Positions 45,037 to 56,830 are shown, counted from the stretch's first letter. The stretch: 64,000 nucleotides of DNA from Monodelphis domestica (GCF_027887165.1 NC_077233.1:218346517-218410516); one strand, 5' to 3'. A program made the numbers and translations. Notes: generated by a model from the letters alone, not told the origin.

Positions 45037-46782
45037 AATAAATAACTTTTAAAAATAAATAAATTAATTAATTTTTAAAAAAGAACTGAGCTGTTGTGTG
45101 GGAACAGTGGAAGGAACATATCTGAATTCAAGCTTCAGCCAGTGGCATTAGGGGAAGAAATTAACCTCTAAGAACTCAGGGTAGTCCCCTAGTAGTTTGG
45201 TTTAATTTTTGATAATGAAACAGAATAAGATACTACTAGATCAATCAGCAGTTACCAAAATGAGATTTACTTGAATAAATGAAGGGATGAATGAAACATT
45301 TATTATTGGTTTACTATGTGCAAAACTTGGTGCTAATCATTGGTGAATCAAATACACAGTTAAATAGCCCCTGCTCCCCAGGAGCTCAGATTCTAATGGG
45401 AAAACAATTCAAATAGAAGATTCAACTGCAAGTCAGATGGAAAGGTGACATGGTTCTTAGGGTGCAGTGGCAAAGAAGATACCTTAAATTGATTCAACTG
45501 GCTCACCCCAAAATCGATCAACCAGTCAAATATCTGAAAGACTCTCTCCCTTCTCTTTTCCATTTTCCCTTCCCTTCTTTTGCTTTGTGACTGCTTTTGT
45601 ACACAGTTAATGAGGAAATAATGACAACAGTCTGAGCCCTTCATCTCCTGAGTCAACCAGATTTTTTGCAATACCTTTTAAGGAAAAACTAATCCAACCT
45701 GCATGGGCGCAGGAATTAAGATATTTAGCCTACCACACAACGGTGCTCCCGGAACTCTAAGGGAGAAAAGTAGAAAGTCTTACTTTAGAATATCTAGAAC
45801 ACATTAGTGATACACTGCTCCTTGTACTATAGTTTATGGTGTCACTAAACTCTCACTGTTCCTTGAACATGAAACTCCCTCTGCATCCATGTCTTTGTCT
45901 GCCATGCTTGGAATGCTCCTCTTGTTAGACTCTAGCTTCTTTCAAAATTCAACCTATTTTCTACATAAAGCTTTTCCTAATCTTCCCAGCTGCTGCTGTC
46001 TTCACTTCTCATGTTACCATGTACTTATTTTCTCTATATTTTTATAAATTAATAGTCATCGTCATTCCCCTCCCCATCCCCTGATAAAATGTAAGCTTTC
46101 TGAGGGCAAGGACTGTTTTTGTAACTGTCCCCAGTGTCCAGCACAACATCTTGCCCATAATGGGTGTTTTATAAACGTTAATTATAAATGAGTCAGTCAG
46201 ACAGTATTTATTAACCATTGACTATGTGCCAGGCACTGTGCTAAGTGCTAGAGATACTCAGAAAGGCTACCTACTCTCAAGGAACATTCTGATTGGTGAC
46301 AGCATAAGAGTAATTATGTACATACAAGATAAATACCATGTCAGTGGAAGCTTATTTCAGAAGTAAAGTATTGGAGTAGGGATAACTAAGAAAGACCTGC
46401 ACAAGCCATGGTTTAATTCTAAGGGGCAGAGTGGAAGATTCTGGGCCTGTGAAGAATGGCAAGTTGACCAGCAGAGCTGAATGATAGGTATTAAAACTTA
46501 AAATTGCACTAAGATTCTTGGAACATACCCTGCATATGCTAAACTCAGCATGTTCTGCCTGTTGGTACTTCCCTCCAAATTTCCCGTTTAGATTTATGCA
46601 TGTTTTAAAAACCATATATTGGGTCTAAGGGAGAAGAACAATAAGGGCTAGACAATAAGTCTAAGTGGTTTGCCAAGGGTCTCCAAGTTAGGAAGTGTCT
46701 GAGGCTAGATTTGAGCACAGGTCCTCTTATTTCCAGACCTGGCTCTCCATCCATTGAGGTACTTAGTGGAATGAATACTTAG
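45037..46782. other. Intergenic, ancient repeats
   Basis: The A/T-rich tail of the old L1 (to about 45085), fragments of an ancient repeat (45290-45420, 46190-46350), an L2-like 3' end (about 45850-46200: TGTAAGCTTTCTGAGGGCAAG, then AACATCTTGCCCATAATGGG), and an antisense SINE-like piece (46625-46780). No gene seen. Confidence 0.6.
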
Positions 46783-46958
46783 GGGACACCTAGGTAGCTC
46801 AGTGGATGGAGAACTAGTCCTAAAGATGGGAGGGCCTGGGTTCAAACCTGGCCTCAGATACTTCCTAGCTGTGGGACTCTGGGTAAATCACTTAACCCCC
46901 ATTGCCTAGCCCTTACCACTTGTCTGCCTTGGAACAAATACTAAGAGTTTTTTTAAAA
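46783..46958 (+). repeat. Marsupial tRNA-derived SINE
   Basis: GGGGACACCTAGGTAGCTCAG to AACAAATACTAAGAG; slightly 3'-truncated. Confidence 0.85.
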
Positions 46959-47099
46959 TGCATCCTCAATGCTCTTCTCCCTGACCAGTTCCAAGAAAAA
47001 TAAAATCCTTCCTGTGGCCAATTAACATAAAGAAAAAAATAAAACAAATAGTTAACATTTACATAGCTCATATGCTAACAATAACTTATAACTGACATG

Positions 47100-47335
47100 C
47101 TATGGTATATAAACTATATCAGGCACTGTGCTAAGCATTTTACAATTATCATCTCATCTGATCCTCACAACAGCTTTGGAAGGTAGGGGCTATTATAAGC
47201 CTTGTTTTATAGTTGAGCAAGCTGAGGCAGACAAAGGTTTAAGGAATTTGCCCAGAGTCATACAGAGATTGTGCAAGATGACAATTTGAACTCAGGTCTT
47301 CCTGATTCTAGGCTGAGACTGTTTACTTCAACATC
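47100..47335 (-). repeat. MIR-type SINE, nearly full length
   Basis: AGGCACTGTGCTAAGCATTTT, then CTCACAACAGC, GCAAGCTGAGGCAGACAAAG and TTGAACTCAGGTCTTCCTGA: the antisense tail-to-core order. Confidence 0.75.
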
Positions 47336-47508
47336 AGCTGACATAATCCCTAACTCATATCTGCTTATTGATCACATACATAATCATATCAGATACATGA
47401 TCACATAATATCTATATCTTACTCTCCACTACCATTTTTCTGTCATCCTTAGTACTGTATTGAGATTGGTAATTGTAAATTTCTTTTTAAAAAAAAGCAT
47501 ACATTTTT

Positions 47509-48672
47509 GAGAGAGGCTAGATGGCTCAGTGGATTGAGATCCAGACCCAGAGATGGCAGGTCCTGGGTTCAAATTCATCCTCTATGATCCTGGGCAAGTC
47601 ACTTAACCCACATTGCCTAGCCCTTCTGTAATATTTATGGGGAAATGTGTAGGCGATTGAAGAACAGGGCATAACGAAGGTTTTATAACAGGGAATGGAG
47701 TAGTTGAAGGGAGAGAGGGAATATGGCTGCTGGTGAGGCAGAAGGAGAGAGATGACCCCTGCTGAGAGGCTATTTTTGAAAAATGGGGTTCCCAACAAAT
47801 GGGCCACTTATGATAGCCTGAAGAGATGTCTTCTCTATGGATTGATGTTGAAGATACCCCAGAGCAGGTAAGCAAGGATCCTCCTGAGGGACAAGCCTTC
47901 CCCCAGACCAAGGTAACCCAGCAGGGGTCCAGTGAGGACCATCTATGGTTAAATGACTGTCCTGAGGTTCAGCTCCCTCTATGTCCACCTGAAATGATAG
48001 TCCTCTTATCTAGCTGCAGTTATTTAAATAAAGATGAATCTTAATAACAAATTTGGATTGGGAGGTATCAGGGAAGAGGGAATCGGGATTTCCTTAGATT
48101 GGGTTTGAGTCTCTCTCAGCTTTTGAGCTGAGGCCAGGCCTCACAGGCTGGTGGAGGGTTTCTTTTATTCCTATCTGTGTTAATCTGTGCTAGTTTTCTT
48201 AAGTTCAAAGTCTTAGCAGTAGACAGCAAGAGGAAGAAAAGTTCTGACCTTCAGAGCTGGCTGGGCCTGTTTCCTCAGGCTGATGCCCCTAAAAACCAAC
48301 GTTACAGTTCAAAATGCTTCCCTTAAGTCCTTTTGTTCGATGACACGATCACAGGAATCCAGGTAGAGCACACAGTTGAGAAAATCAGGAATAAAGGAAC
48401 TTCTATCCAGACACAGGTAGAGAGGCTCCTTCTAGTCCAAGGACCAGAAAGAGAGTATCAGGGGACCAACTGCCACTCCCAGTTGCCCCTCCCCCCACCA
48501 ACTGTCATTCTTGTCAATATCTTCTCTCTAACATTCCAATTGCTATTTGTTCCATCTCATTGGCAGAAAGTCCAAAACTTGCTTCAGCTTTCCTTCCACA
48601 CTTCCTGCTCTTCTGCCTTAGAATCAATACACGATATTGATTCTAAGATGGCAGGTAAGTGTTTAAAGAAAA
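47509..48672 (+). repeat. SINE split by a solo LTR
   Basis: 5' part at 47509-47626 (GGCTAGATGGCTCAGTGG to GCCTAGCCCTTC), 3' part at 48601-48672 (CTTCCTGCTCTTCTGCC to AAGATGGCAGGTAAG). Removing the insert and one CTTC restores the usual SINE order. Confidence 0.85.
47627..48600 (+). mobile_element. Solo LTR, 974 bp, with perfect 4-bp target duplication
   Basis: Starts TGTAATATTTATGG and ends CTTTCCTTCCACA (TG...CA). It is flanked by CTTC at 47623-47626 and 48601-48604. AATAAA lies near 48028 after TTATTTAAA. A 4-bp duplication suits gammaretrovirus-type ERVs. No internal viral sequence. Confidence 0.8.
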
Positions 48673-48810
48673 ATAAAATAGAAATGTATTCTTATTGATA
48701 TATTTTGGTTTTACATTATCTAAAATTCTCCCTATTTAAAAGGGTTCTTTAATTAGTTTCCAGGCATTCCCCACCAAGCTGTACTGCACATTCTGTTAAC
48801 TTGATATTCT

Positions 48811-49021
48811 TTTTTTTTTTTTAATAAAAGCCCTTACCTTCCGTCTTGGAATCAATACTGTGTATTGGCTCCAAGGCAGAAGAGTGGTAAGGGCTAGACA
48901 ATGGGGGTCAAGTGACTTGCCCAGGGTCACACAACTGGGAAGTGTCTGAAGCCAGATTTGAATCTAGGACCTCCCATCTCTAGGACTGGCTCTCAATCCA
49001 CTGAGTTACCCAGCTGCCCCC
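48811..49021 (-). repeat. Marsupial tRNA-derived SINE
   Basis: Poly(T), then CCCTTACCTTCCGTCTTGGAA to GTTACCCAGCTGCCCCC; complete antisense copy. Confidence 0.92.
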
Positions 49022-49199
49022 TTGATATTCTTAAAGTACAAGTTTGACTATATACACTCTCCCACAGATACATGGGGAGAATGGGCACGAGTTGGAAGTT
49101 CAAAAGCAAGAGAGAATGTATGACAAAGAAATATAACTCAGAAGTCCTGGTTATTGAAGTTCTTTTGTCCCATTATAAAGTATGTGTGGGGTTCCCTTT

Positions 49200-49290
49200 A
49201 GGTTTAACTTTCTTATTTTTAATCTAATTTTATTTTTTTAAAAATATTTTTCCATGGTTACATGATTCATGTTCTTTCCCTCTCTCTCTG
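49200..49290 (-). mobile_element. Short L1 3' end
   Basis: AAAAATATTTTTCCATGG then TTACATGATTCATGTTCTTT, the same 3' terminus as at 20568 and 21660. Confidence 0.6.
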
Positions 49291-49486
49291 CTAGGTTCCC
49301 AGGGTCAGTTCAGTCAGAGAGGCTGAGTTCCCAAAGCTCCCTCCTCTCAGGGTATCTATTGCTCTTAGTTGTGTTGTTCCCTACTGGTCCATTCTCTCTG
49401 TTCCCAGCTGGCTCTAGTAATCTGCTACTGGTTCAATCTTTCCATGTAAGAGGTAGAGAACTCTAGAGAAACTCTGTCCTCTAGAG

Positions 49487-49677
49487 CAGTGGTTCTCAAC
49501 CTTTCTAATGCCATGACCCAGCAATAAAGTTCCTCATGTTGCAGTGACCCCAAACCAAAAAATTATTTTGGTGGCTACTTCAAAACTGTAATTTTGTTAC
49601 AGTTATGATTCAGAATGTAAATACCTGATATGCATTATGTATTCTAATTGCTACAAACCACATGTTGAGAACCGCTG
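49487..49677 (+). mobile_element. SPIN-type hAT miniature transposon (MITE)
   Basis: 191 bp with terminal inverted repeats CAGTGGTTCTCAACCT and, from the other end, CAGCGGTTCTCAACAT (14 of 16 match). It is flanked by a perfect 8-bp duplication CTCTAGAG (49479-49486, 49678-49685), as hAT elements make. The interior (CATGACCCAGCAATAAAGTT, CCTCATGTTGCAGTGACCCC, AAATTATTTTGGTGGCTACT) follows the non-autonomous SPIN consensus as I recall it. No coding capacity. Confidence 0.88.
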
Positions 49678-49739
49678 CTCTAGAGAAACACAAGCTCACA
49701 AACCATACACAGGCAAGCTGGCTGAATTAGCAAGGCCTC

Positions 49740-49870
49740 CTGAGGTTAGTCAAACAACCACTAACAACTTGGCCACTATCTCCCTTCAGTCCCTGATGAA
49801 GACGGCGCAAGACCTTGAACCTCAAACCTTTGGGAACTAGTAGACCTGCTGTCAGCCCAACCTCCACTGT
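49740..49870 (+). repeat. Direct-repeat unit, copy 1
   Basis: Shares CCTGAGGTTAGTCAAACAAC..., GACCTTGAACC and CAGCCCAA with 50390-50520. Family unknown. Confidence 0.5.
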
Positions 49871-50921
49871 CCTTTAAAAATTTAAAAAAATTGATATTAT
49901 CATGCAAAATATACTTCCATTATTGGTCATTGTTATAAGAGCACACTCATATAAAACCAAAACCCTGAAATAAAATGATGAATACACTGATGTGAAAGAT
50001 GTGAAAGATAACTCCAATAGTTTTTTCTCTGGAAGTGGATAGCATTACCATCATAAGTCCTTCAGGACTGTCCCAGATCATTGCATTGCTAAGAGTTGCC
50101 AAGTTTTCACAGTTGATTATTAGATAATAATTATACAATATTTCAGTGTCTGTTCCCCATTGAGGGGAAAAATCATGAAGAGGGACCCCAACTTCCTTAT
50201 TACCACCGGCAGCAATTAGTAAGCAACTGACACCTACAAGATAGGCATAGGAACCCTGAAAACTTCCTTCATAATCATCCTCCAGAAATGCAATATTTGT
50301 GGGATAAAGGACTAGCCCTTTCTAACAATTCCCAATCAAGCCAACCTAGCCCAAGCAGCAAAGTCCTCTGAGGGAGAGAGAGGAGGCAGCATATCCCAGG
50401 CAAGTCAAACAACCACCATGTTGACTACCATCTCCCCTCAGATCCTGATGGAGACATCCTAGGACCTTGAACCCAGGAGTCTGGAGAATAGGAATATTCC
50501 CAGCCCAATACCCTTAAGCATTATCCTGGGAAGCAACCCCTGTCAAGATGCAGACTGGCAGTTACTCCTGTTGATGCTACAGCCTCAAACACTGAAGACC
50601 CAGAAAAGTTGTTGCCACCAAAGTTCTTGGCGCTGTCAAACAGTTTATCTGATATGATTAGAAACTGATATGATTTTTTTTTTCAGTAGAAATGACATTA
50701 AAAAGAGGCAACTCCATCTGCTTTGCTAATATTCCCTAAGGACCATGGGATTTTTTTTTATCTGACTTCAGCTAAAATCTTCCATGTAAGATGTCTTTCC
50801 TATTAGCATGGGAACTCCTTGAGGTCAGGAAATGTTTAACTCCTCTTTTTGTATCCCCAGAATTTATCACAGAACTTTCTACATTATAAGTGCTTAATAA
50901 ATAAATTAAATAAATGAAGTA
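49871..50921. other. Intergenic, mostly unassigned
   Basis: Contains the second direct-repeat unit and an L2-like 3' end at about 50800-50910 (AACTCCTTGAGGTCAGGAAA to GTGCTTAATAAATAAA). Nothing coding. Confidence 0.55.
50390..50520 (+). repeat. Direct-repeat unit, copy 2
   Basis: CCCAGGCAAGTCAAACAACC..., GACCTTGAACCC and CCAGCCCAATACC; parallels 49740-49870. Confidence 0.5.
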
Positions 50922-51127
50922 GGGGGGGTATCTGGGTAGCTCAGTGGATTGAGAACCAGGCCCAGAGATGTGAAGTCCTGGGTTCAAATGTGACCTCAAA
51001 CACTTCCTAGCTATATGACCCTGGGCAAGTCACTTGACCCCCCATTGCCTAGCATTACCACTCTTCTGCCTTGGAACCAATACACAGTATTGATTTTAAG
51101 ATGGAAGGTAAGGGTTTAAAAAAAAAT
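50922..51127 (+). repeat. Marsupial tRNA-derived SINE
   Basis: GGGGGGGTATCTGGGTAGCTC to GATGGAAGGTAAGGG with an A-tail. Confidence 0.9.
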
Positions 51128-51379
51128 AAATGCTACATTAGCTCATACATTCATTCATTTAAAATATATGACAAATTATTTCTTGTACATTTTATCTCTT
51201 GCCTCTTTCTTTTTGCAAAGATGGTACTACATGCCTAGAATTCATTAGCTAATTTTAGTTTCCTAGTATCCCTAAATTAATTCAAATTAACCCCCTAACT
51301 GCTCCTAAACCCTAATTGCTCCAAGTTTTTTTTTTCTTTATCAGTGATTTCATCATCTGTACCTATGGATTTAATTGCT

Positions 51380-52360
51380 AATGTCTTTTCAGACAATTCT
51401 GATATCTTTATTTACAGCCCTAGTCTCCCTCCAGAACTCCAGTCCTATATCACCAGTTGCCTATGTGACATTTTCAACTGCTTGTTCCATAGCATCTCAA
51501 ACTCATCATATCAATGGCTATGGTGTATGGAGTACTGACTTTAAATCAGGAAGACTTGAGTTCACATCCTACTTCAGACCCTTCCTAGCTGTGTGATCCT
51601 GCGCAAGTCCCTTAACTTCTCTCCACCTAAATTTTCTCATTTGTAAAATGAGTACAATAATGACACCCATCTCATGGAGATGTGAGGATCAAGCATATGG
51701 TAGAGATAGCATTTGGTAAGCCTTAAAGGGCTATATAAATGCTAGCTGCTGTTATTGAATTATTACATCTAAACCAGGACTCATTATGTTTCCTCCCAAA
51801 TCCACTATTCTTATAAACTTCTTTCTTATGTCAAGGGTACTGTCATTCTTTCAGTTACCTAAATTTTCAGCTTCAGAATCACCCTTCTCTTCCCTGGATC
51901 ATCTGGATTCTCCATTCTCCATCACACACCCTACCCCCATGTCCAATCAGTTGTCAACTTACATCAGTTTCTACCCCTACAACATCTCTTGCTCCCTTAT
52001 TCTGCATCTCTTGTGATCACATTTCTCCTGGACTCCTCATTGATCTTTTTGCTTAAATTTTCTCTTTTTTTTCAGCCCATCTTCTACACAACTTCCAAAA
52101 TTATGTATTTAAAGCCTAAAACTTACGATGTCGTTTCTGTGGTCAAAAAACTGAAGTGGTTTCCTTTTGCCTTGACGATCAAACACAAACTCATCTACCT
52201 GGTTTTAAAACCCCTTGACAATATGGTTCCAGCCTATACATCTATCAGATTTGCACTTTACTGCCTTCCATAGACTCTACAGAATAGCCCAAATGGCAGA
52301 CTTGCTGTTCCTTGCATATAGCATTCCATCTCTCACCCTCAGGCTTATTGAATTACTTCA
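51380..52360 (-). repeat. Ancient repeat, antisense copy, interrupted by a MIR
   Basis: CCAGAACTCCAGTCCTATATC, CATAGCATCTCAAACTCATC, CTCATTATGTTTCCTCCCAAA and CCCATGTCCAATCAGTTG are the reverse complement of the family seen at 52365-52740 and 28727-29240. A MIR copy sits at about 51525-51745 inside it. Confidence 0.6.
51525..51745 (+). repeat. MIR-type SINE
   Basis: GGAGTACTGACTTTAAATCAGG, CTGTGTGATCCTGCGCAAGT, CTCATTTGTAAAATGAG and ATATAAATGCTAGCTG. Confidence 0.8.
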
Positions 52361-52364
52361 GGTG

Positions 52365-52740
52365 TGAGGTGATGAGGACCTGCACTAAATTAGTGATGAT
52401 GTCAGAGGAAAGAAGGGGGTGTATTGAGGAGATATTACAATGGTGAGATTGACAGGCCTTGGCAATAGCTTGTATATGAGGGGATGGGAGAGATAAGGAG
52501 TCCAGTATGATTATAAAATTTGAGCTTGGGGACTGGTAGAATAGTGGTGCCCTTGATGATAATAGAGATGTTTGGGGGAGGCAAAGGTTTAGGGGGAAAG
52601 AGAAGTTTTATTTAATGAAAAAAATAAGAAATGGAAATGGAATGGAAAAAATAAGAGTTTGATTTTGAGCATGTTAAATCTAAGATGTCTACTAGACAGC
52701 CATCTATTTTAAGAGGCATGAAAGGCAGTTGGAGATGTGA
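52365..52740 (+). repeat. Ancient repeat, sense copy
   Basis: GTGAGGTGATGAGGACCTGC, GACAGGCCTTGGCAATAG, TGATTTTGAGCATGTTAAAT and AAGATGTCTACTAGACAGCC. It is adjacent to, and inverted against, the previous copy. Confidence 0.65.
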
Positions 52741-52919
52741 GTTTGGAGGTCAGCAGAGAGGTTGGAGCAAGGAAGGTAGGTTTTAGAATAGTATAAATAT
52801 ACTTTAAATCCACCCTGGGGATACCTCTGCTGTAGTGTTCCCCTCCTCCAACTAGTGACTTCTTGCCCAGATCTTCCCTTTGAAGAAGTATTCAGGGCAG
52901 TCATGCTTAGTTCTCTTTT

Positions 52920-53260
52920 GCCTCTCCTAACTTTTATATTTTGCCCTACTTGGTTATTCCTCTTACCCTACCTTTCAGCTTCCTTTTATGTTTTATCTAC
53001 CCCTATTAGGATGTAAACTCCTTGAGAGTAAAGATTATCTTCCATTGTGCTTATATTTATATTCCTAGTATGCTGCAAAATGTCTGGCAAATAAGATGTG
53101 CTTAACAACAAATCAATCAATTTACTAAGCACCTTCTATGTGCTAGGCACTATGCTAAGCAATGGGGACAGAAGAAAGAGGCAAAAGACAGTCCCTGCCC
53201 TCTTGGAGGAGACAATACACAAGCAAATATGTATAAAATGAGCCACATACGGGATAAATA
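52920..53260 (+). repeat. L2-like 3' end followed by an ancient-repeat fragment
   Basis: GATGTAAACTCCTTGAGAGT to TAAGATGTGCTTAAC (L2 style), then CTATGTGCTAGGCACTATGC and CAGTCCCTGCCCTCTTGGAGG. Confidence 0.6.
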
Positions 53261-53344
53261 AGACCAATGAGACCAGACTTATATATGAGACCCACAAGAC
53301 TAGCTTCCCTAGTCATATATTACATGAGGGAGATAAGCCCTTTA

Positions 53345-53540
53345 TTAAACAGTTAAGTGGTGCAGTGGATAGAATTCCAGTCCTGGAGTCAGGAAGACTC
53401 ATCTTTATGAGCTCTAGTTCAGCCTTACACCTCAAGGTTAGCCTATGTGACCCAGGACAAGTCACTTTAACTTGTTTGCCTCAGTTTCTTCATCTATAAA
53501 ATGAGATGGAGAAGCAAATGGCAAACTACTCCATTATTTT
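53345..53540 (+). repeat. MIR-type SINE
   Basis: GGTGCAGTGGATAGAATTCCA to GCCTCAGTTTCTTCATCTATA and AAATGAGATGGAGAAG. Confidence 0.7.
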
Positions 53541-53554
53541 TGATTTGTTTGTTT

Positions 53555-53729
53555 GTTTTTAACCTTTACCTTCTTTCTTAGTATTAATTCTAAGGCAGAA
53601 GAGCTAGGCAGTTGGAGTTAAGTGACTTGTTCAGGATCACACATCTAGGAAGTATCTGAGATCAAATTTGAACCCAGATGTTCTCAACTTGAGGCCTAGC
53701 ACTCTCTCCACTTTGCTATCTAGCTGCCC
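53555..53729 (-). repeat. tRNA-derived SINE, antisense
   Basis: TTTACCTTCTTTCTTAGTATT to TGCTATCTAGCTGCCCTTAC; more diverged than the other copies. Confidence 0.7.
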
Positions 53730-54303
53730 TTACTCTGTTGTCTTTGCCAAGTGTAAACCTTAAAATTTCTTAGACTTATGAATGTAGGAAATTTCCCCAT
53801 TGGGAAATTTCATACTTGAAATATTTCCTACTGATAGTAAGAACTCTATTGGAATGTGAAACTCCTTGGCATGGGAGGATCCTTTTCCTCCCTACTTAAG
53901 ACTACTTTAGGACAGAAACCTTTTGCTGAACAATGGAAAGGGCTTTGACCTATGCTTAAGCATAGAACAGGAAGTTCTTTGAGTCATGATTGATTTTAGA
54001 ATTGATACAATAGAGATACTTGGAATGACAGAACCAGGTCTTGGAACTTACAATCTCCACCCTACTCAGAGTAACAGAATTTAGGAAGGGCTGCAGCAAA
54101 GATCAAGATTTAATTATTTGAGAATATGACCTTCAACAGACATGTGCAAAGCCACAGACCTCTGGGTGGTCCTGGGTTAAACTAGAGCCACCATTGGCAC
54201 AGGGGAGACATTGACAGTGATTGGTAGATGTGAGAACTGAGGGGAGGGAACTTAGATGGTTTCCTTAAAGATAGCGGGGTCTGAGGACAGAGGGAGAAGA
54301 GTT

Positions 54304-54365
54304 TTTTGCTCTGAGAGGTTTTGCTCTGAGGAGGTTTTGCTCTGAGAGGTTTTGCTCTGAAGGAG
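54304..54365 (+). repeat. Tandem 14-20-bp units in the LTR U3
   Basis: Four copies of a unit built on GGTTTTGCTCTGA(G). Confidence 0.8.
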
Positions 54366-54492
54366 TCTGGAGGTGGAGGCCCCTGAGACTGTTTCTCCAT
54401 TTTGGTCACGTGAGTGATAGGGACTGATCTCTTTTCTTTGCCTCAGCTATCTAAGGAGAGGGGGTATTTAAGTCCTATTCCCTTCTCTCCTC

Positions 54493-54609
<117 letters not shown>

Positions 54610-54677
54610 CTTCCTCCTGTTTGTAATTAAAAACTCCAAAAGTTGACTGCTGACTTGAGTTTTCATTTAGGAATTAC

Positions 54678-56182
54678 ATAGCTGAATTCCTTGGCGACCT
54701 TAAATGAATATATATCAGTCTTTTAAATTGATTTCCATGTCACACAAGAAAACCCCAAACTGGGTTACAGAGATTAGGACATTAGTGATGAAAACAAAAA
54801 AGCCCTTTATATTTGTTACATGTAATATTTTTGTTACATTTCTAGGTAAACATGATTTTTTACCCCATAAAATATAAGTACCCTGAAGTCAAAGTCTCTT
54901 GGGTCTTCATTATTTTTTTCTTAAACTTTTCATATTCATAGTTTTTTGCACACATTAGTTACTTAATATATATTTATCGAATTGAATTAAATTGGAAGCC
55001 TTCTCCTAGGACTTTTAACATTTTTTTGGCTAACAGTTAAGCATAAAGATTCCCTATCTCTTATTCCTTGCTCTTGCTACCGGTCTTTTTTGGTCATATA
55101 ACTTTCTTGATCATATGACAATATACAGTCTTTATACAGCCTTTCCTGTATAAGATTGCTAGACTGATCTCTTTTGAATAGCAATGAATTGTATGGAGGG
55201 AGTATTCTGGGACTTGGTGCATTTGAACATTAGCCAAAAAGAAGTAAGAATGTGTTTGGCAAACTTCAGCATCTACAGGAAAATTTTAATTCAGCTAGAT
55301 TCCAACTAGGATATCTGCCATGACTGTGGAGAGCATTTAGCAATTCCTTATCAAGTGGCTACTTCAAGACAAGCACAGTAATGGAATGTGAAGGGTGCCA
55401 ATTATGTAACTAACAAGATCTTCACCCTGATACCTTTATCAGGTGAGAACACCTCTTTTATTGAATGACAGAATCAATTAAAAGTATAACATCTGGGTGA
55501 ACAGTTCCTAGAGGACTCTTTTGAATCAGTTAATCAGTCAAAGACACAAAGTAGGTGTAGAAAAAAGGCCTTCATTTGGAAGGAGAGAAATGCTTCAAAC
55601 CATAGAAAGAAATGAGATGATGCTATATAGGGAGTTTATTGGGATTGGTTGGAGAGAATTAATCATGCCCTAGTGGAGTTTAGATAAAACAATAAGACAA
55701 TTCAGAATCCAGTATTGTAGGTTAGTTTAGTCATGGAACAGGTATAGCCTACTCCCTGATAGGGACTTGTTTCCTGAGAGAGGTAGGGGCATTCAGTAAG
55801 GAAGGAAAGAATCTGGGACTCCTTCCTTCTCTTCGACAACTTTGAGAGTTGGCAGGGGTAAGATGTCTGAAGAACAGCAGTGGTTTCTAGTAGCAATTGC
55901 CTCTGGAGCTATTGATAAACTAGAAATTCTGATGAAGATCCATGAGTTATCCCTTTGCCCAACGTGCTTTCTAAAGTTTGAATGTATTCCACCCTGGATA
56001 AAGGATATTCTTATGGTAGAATGTGTCTCGGACTTTGGGGGAGATTTCCACTGGTTAATTGAGAATGGGACACACTAGAAGGGGGCTTATAAGGGACAAT
56101 TTTGGATTCCTGAAAATTTCAGGATTTCTTTTGGAGCCCTGAGGGAAGTCATCAACTGTCAGTGCAAATAAGAAAGTGAACT
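54678..56182. other. Intergenic, nothing recognised
   Basis: AT-rich unique-looking sequence. The short frames at 55702-56078 have no known motif. Confidence 0.5.
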
Positions 56183-56376
56183 TGGGGAAGCTAGGTGGCT
56201 CAGTGGGTTGATAGACAGGTGCAGAGATGGAAGGTCCTGGGTTCAAATGTGACCTCAGACACTTCCTAGCTGTGTGATAGTGTCACTTAACCTCCTTTAC
56301 CTACCCTTACTGCTCTTCTGCCTTAGAATCAATACATAGTATTCTAAGACAGGAGGTAAGGGCTTTAAAAAAAAAG
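56183..56376 (+). repeat. Marsupial tRNA-derived SINE
   Basis: GGGGAAGCTAGGTGGCTCAGT to GACAGGAGGTAAGGG plus an A-tail; small internal deletions. Confidence 0.85.
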
Positions 56377-56626
56377 TGAGCTCATAACTTTCTGGTGCTA
56401 CACTAGGCAAATGAATAACACAAAGTTGAAATTAAGTCATTGCTATCAAATAATTTCCATTCTCCTGGGGGCATATAACATATTCATTGAAGATACTTTG
56501 AGTCAGGAGAGGAATTTACCTGGAAGAAACAAGGATACCACACTCTGTATTCTAGGACTAAACCCAAAATAAGAGTATTTGGTAAACTTCAGCATCTATA
56601 AGAAATTTCTATTTCAGTTATATTCT

Positions 56627-56830
56627 TTTTTTTTTTAAACCCTTACCTTCTGTCTTAGAGTCAATACTGTGTATTGGCTCCAAGGCAGAAGAGTGGTAAG
56701 GGCTAGGCAATGGGGGTCAAGTGACTTGCCCAGGGTCACACAGCTGGGAAGTGTCTGAGGCCAGATTTGAACCTAGGACCTCCCGTCTCTAGGCTTGGCT
56801 CTCAATCCACTGAGCTACCCAGCTGCCCCC
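56627..56830 (-). repeat. Marsupial tRNA-derived SINE
   Basis: Poly(T), ACCCTTACCTTCTGTCTTAG to GAGCTACCCAGCTGCCCCCT; near-consensus and so probably young. Confidence 0.93.

Noticed and set aside
47826..48044. 72-residue frame with ordinary-looking composition
   Set aside because: Falls wholly inside the 974-bp solo LTR; no similarity to any protein I know.
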